Source: Desulfocapsaceae bacterium (GTDB taxonomy: Bacteria > Desulfobacterota > Desulfobulbia > Desulfobulbales > Desulfocapsaceae). From it: a stretch of DNA of 52,306 bases. Made by a program: the position numbers and the translations under genes. Shown in pieces: positions 45,867 through 52,306 of this stretch. The notes beneath the pieces were generated by a model. It was not told the origin of the DNA and did no database searches. It worked only from the letters and a program-made list of their open reading frames with translations. The stretch is taken from the NCBI GenBank assembly GCA_031292275.1, contig JARLHL010000014.1, positions 1-52,306 of the forward strand. The letters are read 5' to 3'. Position 1 is the first letter of the stretch. Every line of letters begins with the position of its first letter.

Positions 45867-46582
45867 TAGAAGACCTCCGCGTTTTCATAATTGCCTGGCA
45901 ACAATTCCAGATTAGGCACCTTTTCAAGGTCTCCGCAGGAAACTACCTCTTTTTCTAAAACGTCTTGCGAATTATGCGAATTTTGCGAATTATTCGTTCT
46001 GTCTTGGCAATAATTCGCAATAATTCGCAATTCGCAGAGTGGTTTTATTTTCCAGAGCGTCGATGACTTCCGTTTTCCTTCCTCTCGAAACTTCTCTTCC
46101 TGTATTTGGTTACTCCCCTTTAACTGTGAAAGGATCCTCGATAACTGGCCGCTACTGACATGGTTTCCAAGGAGACGGTGGATCTCTGTTGAGGTCATAG
46201 GTCTTTCCGTAAGCGCTGCAAGAATCTTTTCTGCGTTACCGTCCGTCTGCCGACCATCGAAAATAAACCGTGCAGACTGTTCGCAGTATCGCCATAAAGC
46301 AAGTGCGGCCTCCAGGTGGTCAAGGCCTATGGTGGTCATTCCATCAAGGAGGCAATACAGCATTGAAAGCCTAATGACCTGCGCCTCTGCTCGATTGATG
46401 ATACAACCAACCAAGCCGGGGTTATCCTTGGTCAAGTCGGCATAGTATTTTTCCGACCATGCTTTCCGTGCCTCCCACCCCATATCAATCTTGGTAAATT
46501 CCACATCACGAAAAAGATTAATAACGTCGACTAGTCGCCGCCGAATCGCATCAAGTTTATAATCGTCCATTGGTTCCGGCAA
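45866..46582 (-). CDS. Primase/helicase (DUF3987-like), C-terminal fragment
   Basis: 238 codons in the same frame as the upstream fragment at 46613-48196, separated only by a TAA and ten sense codons. The bridging codons read VCARRSKTVP and lead into LPEPMDDYKL, which matches the usual uninterrupted family sequence. The body contains INRAEAQVIRLSMLYCLLDG and the helix bundle ALWRYCEQSARFIF; the end is a winged-helix-like tail. The first possible start is TTG with no ribosome site, so the fragment may not be made unless the stop is read through. Confidence 0.7.
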   Translation of the reverse strand: MPEPMDDYKLDAIRRRLVDVINLFRDVEFTKIDMGWEARKAWSEKYYADLTKDNPGLVGCIINRAEAQVIRLSMLYCLLDGMTTIGLDHLEAALALWRYCEQSARFIFDGRQTDGNAEKILAALTERPMTSTEIHRLLGNHVSSGQLSRILSQLKGSNQIQEEKFREEGKRKSSTLWKIKPLCELRIIANYCQDRTNNSQNSHNSQDVLEKEVVSCGDLEKVPNLELLPGNYENAEVF

Positions 46583-46612
46583 TGGGACTGTTTTTGATCG
46601 CCTTGCGCATAC

Positions 46613-46615
46613 TTA
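46613..46615 (-). other. In-frame TAA splitting the primase/helicase
   Basis: The minus strand reads AAT CGT ATT CTT TAA GTA TGC GCA AGG; both sides continue the same protein in one frame, so this is a nonsense codon and not a frameshift. Family members usually have an aromatic residue here. Confidence 0.85.
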
Positions 46616-48196
46616 AAGAATACGATTTCCAAAGCCGTTCAAGGCCTCTGTCTCGCTCAACTTGGCATGGAGTTCTGATATGGTGATATGACTAATCCAA
46701 CCAATATGCGCGCCTGTGGCGGTTGTCTTGCTGGTCTTGGTTAAGGGGTCAAGATTGCCACTATCCCAGGCACATCGAATAACCGTTGATAATGTGTTTC
46801 CTTCACGCTTGGTTTGCGACATAGCGCCGCCAAACTCTTCATCAAGGATAAAAAAACGCTTATCCTTAACGCCGGGATCCGCGATAATGTCACATTGGTT
46901 TTTCTCATCCCATTTTTTAACAGGATCCCGGACTGCATGAATGATCCCCTCGCCGGATGAAAACGGGCCTGGACTGTATCGTGCTTGACGTTCTATCTTA
47001 CTATACAGACGATTTACAGGTTTGCTGCTGGTGCCCTTCCTTGCCTTCGATGATGCCCCTACGATTACAGCGGCAAATCTGGCGTGGTGTTTTCCGTCGC
47101 CGACGAAAAGAGTCGGGCCACTGCCAACCTCAACGGCGAATCGGGCTAGAAAGGTTATCAGGATCGCCGCCGGGTCCGCCTCGCTGTTCTCAGACGCAAG
47201 GGCCACAAAATCGCCCGCAATGCCACGGTAGGCCTTTTGATCCATGACAGGCCATTCCTGAATATCCGCTTCCCATTCATCTGAATCCGGGGTTAATGCC
47301 GGTTCCTGCTGGCCTGAGAGTGCTGCCGCCTCGATACAGGCCTTGACCGCAGCCAGGCCTTCCTGTTGGTGATAGTCATTCCAGTCCTGGCCGGTGGCCG
47401 GTGGTATCGCGACAAAACCCTTGATAGTCCCTGCTGCCTCGGTAGCTGACTTCTGTCCGGTGCCGCTCTTGTCGTGGTCTCCGGCGATGATGATCTTCAT
47501 GTCAGGGAGTTTTCCCCGCATGTATCGAGCAACGGTTAAAATGTTTCCGGCACTGAAGGCAACAGCCACGGGGAAACCGGTTGCCTCATGGATAGAAGCC
47601 CCTGTCGCGTAGCCCTCGCAGATTACAAAGGCGTTTGCCCCTGGCATATTGCCAATGGCTAAATAACAACCAGATACGCGCCCGCCAGTTAAGAACCACT
47701 TACTGTCGGTCTGGTCGATGAATTGCAGGCTGTGAAGGTCGTTACTGATGCGTAGCGGGATAACCAAGCTTCCTTTGTACAACCGCACACCATGCGCTTG
47801 GACTCCCTTCTTTGATAGGTAAGGGTGATCCGTGCAGGGTTTGGCCTCTTTCCATATCCTGGACGCTTTCTTCCGGGATTCCTCTTGTAGGCGCTTTTCT
47901 TCTTCTGCCCGTGCCCGCCGCATTGCTTCGATCCGCTGCCTGTGTGCCTGCTCTTCTGCCCCGGTAAGCTGCCTGCCGACATCGGCACGCCATGACTGGG
48001 TGTTGATCTCTCCTCGCCATGATCCGAACGAACCCGCAGGAATGCCGTCTAGATGAAGGACATAAAACCCGGCGGTGTCATCCTTTTTGCCACTGGCGGA
48101 AAAGCGATGTAGTTTTCCATCACCTATTATTTCCGCCGGTAGTTGGAGTCCAGCTGCTTCAATGACCTGCCGGAATGTTTCAATATGATCGATCAT
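46613..48196 (-). CDS. TOPRIM primase / DUF3987-like helicase, N-terminal fragment
   Basis: 527 codons of an element replication protein, which would be about 776 aa intact. An N-terminal domain (residues 1-80) and a charged helix are followed by a TraC-like TOPRIM domain with catalytic ICEGYATGAS (192-201) and IIAGDHDKSG (236-245). A RecA-like domain then shows the Walker A-like GASSKARKGTS (380-390) and Walker B-like FFILDEEFGG (about 446). It stops at LNGFGNRIL by an in-frame TAA. GGGGG precedes the ATG, which overlaps the preceding gene by 17 bases. Probably inactive or only partly functional. Confidence 0.82.
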   Translation of the reverse strand: MIDHIETFRQVIEAAGLQLPAEIIGDGKLHRFSASGKKDDTAGFYVLHLDGIPAGSFGSWRGEINTQSWRADVGRQLTGAEEQAHRQRIEAMRRARAEEEKRLQEESRKKASRIWKEAKPCTDHPYLSKKGVQAHGVRLYKGSLVIPLRISNDLHSLQFIDQTDSKWFLTGGRVSGCYLAIGNMPGANAFVICEGYATGASIHEATGFPVAVAFSAGNILTVARYMRGKLPDMKIIIAGDHDKSGTGQKSATEAAGTIKGFVAIPPATGQDWNDYHQQEGLAAVKACIEAAALSGQQEPALTPDSDEWEADIQEWPVMDQKAYRGIAGDFVALASENSEADPAAILITFLARFAVEVGSGPTLFVGDGKHHARFAAVIVGASSKARKGTSSKPVNRLYSKIERQARYSPGPFSSGEGIIHAVRDPVKKWDEKNQCDIIADPGVKDKRFFILDEEFGGAMSQTKREGNTLSTVIRCAWDSGNLDPLTKTSKTTATGAHIGWISHITISELHAKLSETEALNGFGNRIL

Positions 48197-48545
48197 AACT
48201 GCCCCCTAGACTGTCGAGAACGATAGTGCAGGCGTCAACCTGCCTCGATTGCTCCTTGTTAATCGATCCTGACTCGATGATCCGTGTCGCGTGTCTGCGG
48301 AGAAGGTGGCGTGTCGCCTTTTTCTCATAGCGAAGGAAAATTTTTTCTTTCATGGCGGGTTGCATTAAATCAGAGAGCCAGCACGCCAAGTGAAATGATA
48401 TTAGGTTGTGACAAACCAAAAGACCGACTCCCGCCTTGAGACATTGCTTTATTGGTGATTTATCGTTATAATCTCGGAAGATATTTTGAGCGGCCCCCGG
48501 CCCGGAAGCCGATTTAAAGGGGGCCGCTTTGCTATTTGAAGACAT
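48180..48545 (-). CDS. Unknown protein in the replication operon
   Basis: A 121-aa protein without a recognised domain; the centre is hydrophobic and Cys-containing (GVGLLVCHNLISFHLACWLS) and the C-terminal half is basic. GGAGG precedes ATG three bases after the AlpA-like stop, and its end overlaps the primase start by 17 bases, which strongly suggests it is real and coupled. Confidence 0.65.
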   Translation of the reverse strand: MSSNSKAAPFKSASGPGAAQNIFRDYNDKSPIKQCLKAGVGLLVCHNLISFHLACWLSDLMQPAMKEKIFLRYEKKATRHLLRRHATRIIESGSINKEQSRQVDACTIVLDSLGGSYDRSY

Positions 48546-48548
48546 AAC

Positions 48549-48794
48549 TTACGCCTCCAATCTGGCAATTAACCAGTTAACAAAAGACTCCACCGGGTAG
48601 CACTGCCGCCGCCCAAACTTAAAAGGGTTTGCGGGACCTTCCCCTTTTGAATCTAGGTTTGCCAAGTACCCAGCCGAAAGAGCGCCGCCGGTAAAAGCCG
48701 TAACCTCATCTCGGCATATAATGGTGCTCGGATACTTCGCCGCTGCTGCCCTGATACATTGGATAGCCGCTTCTCTACTTTGTTGTGCTGCCAT
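48549..48794 (-). CDS. AlpA/excisionase-like DNA-binding protein
   Basis: An 81-aa protein. The C-terminal half (STIICRDEVTAFTGGALSAG, FGRRQCYPVESFVNWL) resembles the winged MerR-like fold of AlpA/Xis proteins, which control excision or transcription in P4-like elements. The ATG at 48794 is preferred over one 20 codons upstream because AGGAGTAAGAAC precedes it. It is the first gene of the primase operon, downstream of the CTGTCAAAA repeats, which are candidate binding sites for it or for the 426-aa protein. Confidence 0.72.
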   Translation of the reverse strand: MAAQQSREAAIQCIRAAAAKYPSTIICRDEVTAFTGGALSAGYLANLDSKGEGPANPFKFGRRQCYPVESFVNWLIARLEA

Positions 48795-48874
48795 GTTCTT
48801 ACTCCTGGTGTTAATGCCTGGCCGGTTCTGCAGGTCCCGACCATTTAACCGCATACGGTGTTTGGTATAATGCT

Positions 48875-48902
48875 ATAATAGGACGAAACACGAGGAATTC
48901 AA
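48875..48902 (-). promoter_or_regulatory. Promoter of the AlpA-primase operon
   Basis: Minus strand TTGAAT (48902-48897), 16-base spacer, TATTAT (48880-48875), about 80 bases before the AlpA-like start. Confidence 0.5.
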
Positions 48903-48932
48903 CGACAAAGTAACGTGATTACAGCATGTTAG

Positions 48933-49055
48933 CTGTCAAAATGAGGGTTGCAAGACTGTCAAAAAAAACGCCCTGAATAACTCGAAAGATAGTCAGGGCG
49001 TGGATTTGGAGAAATTTTGACAGGTGTCAAAATTCAGGTGTCAAAACTGTCAAAA
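48933..49055. repeat. Iteron-like cluster of [C/G]TGTCAAAA
   Basis: Six 9-base copies: 48933, 48956, 49015 (inverted), 49024, 49038 and 49047. The last four lie within 41 bases; 49015/49024 are back to back, and starts are 9, 14 and 9 bases apart. They flank the terminator at 48961-49001. Confidence 0.8.
48961..49001 (-). terminator. Terminator after the 426-aa gene
   Basis: Minus-strand hairpin ACGCCCTGA/TCAGGGCGT (perfect 9 bp, 16-base loop) followed by eight T residues, about 65 bases past the stop of the 426-aa gene. Confidence 0.88.
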
Positions 49056-49064
49056 ATTATTTTC

Positions 49065-50345
49065 TCATTTTTTGTTTTTTTTGAATTCGATCATGAAAGA
49101 TTTCACTTTGAGGATATTTTCCAAGGTGATTTCCAATTTGTCATCTTTATTTTTCCATTTTATGCCAGCTTTAACCGCCCATTTTTTAAAAGTGTTTCGG
49201 GACATGCCGGAGTCAGAGTGAATTTCTGCCCAGGTTGTGCGTAGGGTTCCGGGGGTTAGTTGTTCGCCGGAAACATCATTTTCGCTATGCTCATCTGGTC
49301 GGTCGGTCGGGTCCGGTAAGGTAGTGCTCAATGCTTTGAAGGTTTTCCTGTCCATCTCTACAACTACCTTGTCTGGCGGAACGAATTGCCTTCCGGTTTC
49401 TATATCTAAGGTGTGTGAGATATTGAAGGCGTTGAGGTATTCGACAAACTTCTGTTTGTCAAAGCCGATCTGTTTGAGCCTTCTTCCTGTGGTGCTTCCA
49501 ATTTGAGGGAATGCGCCAGACTGTTGGAGTTGGGAAAGCAGGCTTAATCCTTCCAATGGTGAGTAGCCCAGGCTTCTTCTGCTGCCAATAATTGCACCAC
49601 TGGGAAGGTTCAGGCCAGCATCAGGGGAAACTTCAATCCACTGTAGTAGTGAATGGGCAGATAAAATATTTTCAAGCTGCCCCGCCGCATCCCTGATATG
49701 CTGCTGGATTATAATGTCCTTCATATTTTGATAATCTTCTGTAGATATGCCCGGCGGGTTCGGCCTGCATATCGCAAGGTCATAAACTGCAGCTGCAAGA
49801 GAGACAAAGTTTTCTATTTCTTCATCTTGTTTGGCAAATTCTATAAACTCTTTCAAATCTTGTGTCCGGATAACCATGTTCAAACTTTTTTCGTCTATGG
49901 TAGAATCCAACGTGCAGATTATCTGCATATTTTCGCTGGACACATGCAGATTGAAATTTTTTTTAGGGTTTAGCCTGGGTCCACTCTCAGTTAAGATGAA
50001 ATCGCCTTTAACCTCTCCGCCCTTTACCTGCATTCCTTTCAATTCGCAAAGACGGCGTTTCACCTCATCCTTTAGCCGATCATATAACGGCAATGTCCAC
50101 AAATCAGTAATATGAGTTTCAAGCCTAGTATTATTGAAATGATCTATCTTGCCATCATCCGACTTGATAGGCTTTGCGGTCGTGCATTGTGCTTTGATTT
50201 TATCGGGGAAGTAAACTGCAACTTTCAGACGGGTTTGAAGGATATACTGATAAACCTGTGCTTCGGTGATTTTCCTGTTAAAGACTTCTGATAGATGCGT
50301 CGCCGTCTCTGAAATCGTCAACCAGTCTTGACCACTGATAGCCAT
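49065..50345 (-). CDS. Unknown 426-aa element protein with N-terminal HTH-like segment
   Basis: A soluble protein I cannot assign. Its N-terminus (WLTISETATHLSEVFNRKIT then EAQVYQYILQTRLKVAVYF) resembles a segment seen in other proteins of integrated elements and looks like a helix-turn-helix. The middle is mixed alpha/beta. The C-terminus has a second helix-turn-helix-like stretch (SDSGMSRNTFKKWAVKAGIK) and a basic tail. Two DNA-binding ends fit a replication initiator or master regulator acting at the adjacent CTGTCAAAA repeats; this is inference. A terminator follows. Confidence 0.75.
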   Translation of the reverse strand: MAISGQDWLTISETATHLSEVFNRKITEAQVYQYILQTRLKVAVYFPDKIKAQCTTAKPIKSDDGKIDHFNNTRLETHITDLWTLPLYDRLKDEVKRRLCELKGMQVKGGEVKGDFILTESGPRLNPKKNFNLHVSSENMQIICTLDSTIDEKSLNMVIRTQDLKEFIEFAKQDEEIENFVSLAAAVYDLAICRPNPPGISTEDYQNMKDIIIQQHIRDAAGQLENILSAHSLLQWIEVSPDAGLNLPSGAIIGSRRSLGYSPLEGLSLLSQLQQSGAFPQIGSTTGRRLKQIGFDKQKFVEYLNAFNISHTLDIETGRQFVPPDKVVVEMDRKTFKALSTTLPDPTDRPDEHSENDVSGEQLTPGTLRTTWAEIHSDSGMSRNTFKKWAVKAGIKWKNKDDKLEITLENILKVKSFMIEFKKNKK

Positions 50346-50506
50346 ATCTTCATCCTTTTTGAAGATCCTTGAAAATAATCACCGGGCAGGCCGTTAAGGT
50401 TACGGCTTTTCGCTCCGTCGAGCTATCCCGATGAAAAGACAGATTACTTTTTCAAAAACCGCTTGAAGATACCCCTCGCCTGTCCGTCTTTCGCTTTAAA
50501 GCTTTT

Positions 50507-50719
50507 TCATCCCTCATCAACATCTATTTCCACCAATTCCTGATCCAATGGACCAGCACAACAACATTCATCTTCATCAATTTTTTTATGGTACGCTTCT
50601 CGCTCTTCGGGTGTCATCGCCGCGACCTTTACCTTTTCCTCTATCATCATGCGATGAAGATCTTTACCTTTTTGAATCATTTCTTCTTCAGTCAGTTTTT
50701 TCCAGACCCATTTTTTCAT
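50507..50719 (-). CDS. Small protein co-encoded with the integrase
   Basis: 70 aa, with a basic, Trp-containing N-terminus and an acidic C-terminus with three adjacent cysteines (DEDECCCAGP). GGGGTGAATT precedes ATG, 17 bases after the integrase stop, so it is probably in the integrase operon. No known family; it is small enough to be a directionality or regulatory factor, but nothing proves this. Confidence 0.6.
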   Translation of the reverse strand: MKKWVWKKLTEEEMIQKGKDLHRMMIEEKVKVAAMTPEEREAYHKKIDEDECCCAGPLDQELVEIDVDEG

Positions 50720-50736
50720 AATTCACCCCTTGTTTT

Positions 50737-51981
50737 TTAGCCGTTCTGTATCCTCAAGATGTCTTGTCCGTTCTGTTTCTGGTCCAAAAGGTCCATGGCA
50801 CTCCTTACGCTGTCGTCACTCACATGCGAGTATCTCTCTGTCATCTTCAAAGATTTGTGACCAAGCACCTTTCCAATGACCGGCAACCCTACTCCTGAAT
50901 TGACAAGCCAGCTTGCCGCCGTATGCCGCAGCGAATGGAAGACAACCCTCATGCGCCGGTCGGTAATACCCTCATTCAAACCAAGAGCCCTGACTACTCG
51001 GTCAAAGACATTTGAGACGCTTCCTTGAATTTCTGGTGAGGTTTCACCATCAGACTTTCGACTATGGCGAGTGGGGAAAACAATGTCATTCGGGGTGCCT
51101 TTTTCCATAAACCGAAAAAGTTTTTCAACCTCTTCCGTCATAAAAACAGAACGTGTTTCGCTGTTCTTCGGATCCACAACAAGGATTTCCCGATTATTAA
51201 GATTGATGTGTTGCCAACGTAAAGAGGCTATCTCGCCAAACCGCATGGCAGTGTTGAGGGACAGTAGAGACATACGATAAAGCGTTTGGGAATGTTTCTG
51301 TAATTCATTCAAAAGAAGCCTGGCCTCATCTGGGGTAAGATACCGCTTCCGGGCATTATCAAATTTCTTGTTCTTTAGAAAAAGTCTCGTAGGGATGTCG
51401 CCAGAATATAGAGAATGGGCGGTTGCAAAGGTATAGACTTGTCGGACAATGCTTTTCACGTATTGAATTGTCCGGGGTGCCTTTCCTGCTTTCTCCATCC
51501 GTTTCCGGATCCTTTCCAGATCAAGAAGAATGATTTCATTAAGCCGTTTTTCACCGATAACAGGCTCAATCCACTTTTCATAAAGAGAACTCTCATTTTT
51601 AAGGGATTTCTTGTCCGAATGAATGCAGCAATACTGGCTATATACTGCCCTTAATTTAGTCCTATGCTCAAGCTCCTGGCGAACCTCCTCTTCTCGTTCA
51701 CGTTCGGCCTTTTCTGAATCGGCTCGCATCTGTAATTCCCGCTTTTCGTTCAAGGTCCGGGGGCCGGTGCCTACAGTGGCATTCGCCTTCAGTTCGGACA
51801 GGATCGCCGCCGCCTTCTTCTCAGACCACCCCTCAGAAGCCCAGCCTAGGCCCTCAGATTTTTCCTTGCCAGCAACCTTGTATCTGATCGTGAAATATTT
51901 GTCGAATCCGACACCATGTTTTCGGGTAGCGTGAATCCGGTATCGTATACCAGGGGTGTTGCATTTGATCCATGTAGACAT
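50737..51981 (-). CDS. int: Tyrosine site-specific integrase
   Basis: Catalyses integration into tRNA-Ala. The 414-aa protein has an N-terminal arm-binding-like domain and a SAM-like core-binding domain (residues about 108-200). The catalytic domain has R247 (TAMRFGE), K272, H349-x-x-R352 (HSLRH), H375 (LGHKSL) and nucleophile Y384 (ERYSHV), all present. GAGG precedes the ATG. It lies at the end opposite the intact tRNA, reading inward from the right att repeat. Confidence 0.96.
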   Translation of the reverse strand: MSTWIKCNTPGIRYRIHATRKHGVGFDKYFTIRYKVAGKEKSEGLGWASEGWSEKKAAAILSELKANATVGTGPRTLNEKRELQMRADSEKAEREREEEVRQELEHRTKLRAVYSQYCCIHSDKKSLKNESSLYEKWIEPVIGEKRLNEIILLDLERIRKRMEKAGKAPRTIQYVKSIVRQVYTFATAHSLYSGDIPTRLFLKNKKFDNARKRYLTPDEARLLLNELQKHSQTLYRMSLLSLNTAMRFGEIASLRWQHINLNNREILVVDPKNSETRSVFMTEEVEKLFRFMEKGTPNDIVFPTRHSRKSDGETSPEIQGSVSNVFDRVVRALGLNEGITDRRMRVVFHSLRHTAASWLVNSGVGLPVIGKVLGHKSLKMTERYSHVSDDSVRSAMDLLDQKQNGQDILRIQNG

Positions 51982-52012
51982 GTCGGGCCTCTTGTAGAAA
52001 ATCAGGGGGTAT

Positions 52013-52034
52013 TTTTGTCCCGCTCCTGTCCCGC
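52013..52034 (+). repeat. Right copy of the 22-bp end repeat
   Basis: Exact copy of 40299-40320 in the same orientation, between the integrase start and the right att repeat; a probable integrase arm site. Confidence 0.75.
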
Positions 52035-52095
52035 TCTAAGGGGTTTAAACAGACTGAAATTGAATTATGCTACATGAAGAACTATACACGATATA

Positions 52096-52113
52096 ATATT
52101 GTATATGCAATAT
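52096..52113. promoter_or_regulatory. AT-rich palindrome upstream of the integrase
   Basis: ATATTG-N6-CAATAT in a very AT-rich stretch. On the minus strand TTGCAT with an 18-base spacer to TATAGT could be the integrase promoter, so the palindrome would lie over it. Confidence 0.45.
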
Positions 52114-52165
52114 AAAATGAGTATATAATGATTTAACGTGAAGGTACGTGAAAGGTATAAAAATA

Positions 52166-52212
52166 GACTGGCAGTCAAGAGGTCGTCGGTTCGATCCCGA
52201 CTAGCTCCACCA
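52166..52212 (+). repeat. Right attachment site repeat (tRNA-Ala 3' half)
   Basis: Exact 47-base copy of 40197-40243, starting in the anticodon stem; it cannot form a tRNA by itself. Confidence 0.93.
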
Positions 52213-52221
52213 ATCATAAAA

Positions 52222-52255
52222 AAGGGTTAAGTCGTTTCGGCTTAACCCTTTTTTT
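52222..52255 (+). terminator. Ancestral tRNA-Ala terminator
   Basis: AAGGGTTAAG/CTTAACCCTT stem with a 9-base loop and a T-run, just beyond the right att repeat. It presumably ended the tRNA-Ala transcript before the element arrived. Confidence 0.85.
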
Positions 52256-52306
52256 ATTTGGTGCTCCTCGGTGCGGCCTTAGAAAAAAATCTAATTTATT
52301 TTTATC

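Larger units (their letters stand above)
40197..52212. mobile_element. Integrative element of about 12 kb in tRNA-Ala(GGC)
   Basis: Bounded by exact 47-bp direct repeats (40197-40243 and 52166-52212) formed from the tRNA 3' half. It carries a tyrosine integrase at its right end, replication-type genes (AlpA-like, primase/helicase), cargo (hicAB, methylase fragment, ankyrin membrane protein) and repeat clusters. Nearly all genes run on the minus strand, away from the integrase end. No phage structural or conjugation genes are visible, so it is a satellite-like or reduced element. Confidence 0.92.

Noticed and set aside
46560-46640. Frameshift between the two primase/helicase fragments
   Set aside because: Codon-by-codon reading shows both fragments are in the same frame, separated by a TAA only.
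40197-52212. Prophage or conjugative element
   Set aside because: No capsid, tail, lysis, relaxase or type IV secretion genes are visible between the att repeats.

Overview
The window looks like chromosomal DNA of a dissimilatory sulfate-reducing bacterium of the Desulfobulbales/Desulfobacterota type. The main evidence is an aprB-aprA-qmoA-qmoB-qmoC cluster, which encodes APS reductase and its quinone-linked electron donor complex. GTP-type PEP carboxykinase, a Desulfobacterota-like gene style and a mostly mid-GC composition fit this. The genus is inference.

Layout. 1-624 (minus): the start of tuf (EF-Tu), preceded by tRNA-Thr(TGT), Tyr(GTA), Gly(TCC) and Thr(GGT), the same order as E. coli thrU-tyrU-glyT-thrT-tufB, with a clear sigma70-type promoter. 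702-8639 (minus): the sulfate-respiration cluster, with its own promoter, a strong hairpin terminator directly after aprA, and a second long hairpin before qmoA. 8666-17623 (minus): ftsK, nusB, and a riboflavin/FAD cluster (ribH, ribBA, ribE, ribF) in which two TPR proteins and a zinc-ribbon/HEAT-like protein are embedded. 17716-17802: tRNA-Leu(CAG). 18598-29264: pckG, a rhomboid protease, hflK-hflC, then (minus) thiE with a zinc-binding protein of unknown function, then gltA, a GntR/FadR-type regulator and a TauE/SafE transporter. 29413-34170: polA, an HPF/RaiA-cold-shock fusion and hemH. 34237-39909 (minus): the rod-shape operon mreB-mreC-mreD-mrdA-rodA.

40197-52212 is an integrated mobile element of about 12 kb in tRNA-Ala(GGC). 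The last 47 bases of the tRNA are repeated exactly at 52166-52212. A tyrosine integrase lies at the far end and a 22-bp repeat sits just inside both ends, probably integrase arm sites. The element carries an unknown 426-aa protein beside a cluster of CTGTCAAAA repeats, an AlpA-like protein, and a TOPRIM primase/helicase (DUF3987-like) broken by an in-frame TAA. It also carries a TubC-docking-like small protein, a double zinc-knuckle protein, a 5'-truncated Dam-type methylase, a membrane ankyrin protein and a hicA-hicB operon with a third, overlapping unknown gene. No genes for capsids, conjugation or a recognised defence system are visible, so it looks like a small satellite-like or degraded integrative element.

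The chromosomal part is mostly ordinary housekeeping and energy metabolism. The observations most worth a second look are in the element: the repeat clusters, the split primase, the third hic gene, and the zinc domain shared, with identical ligand spacing, between an element gene and a chromosomal gene at 24386-25060. I did not find a system I can claim to be wholly new.
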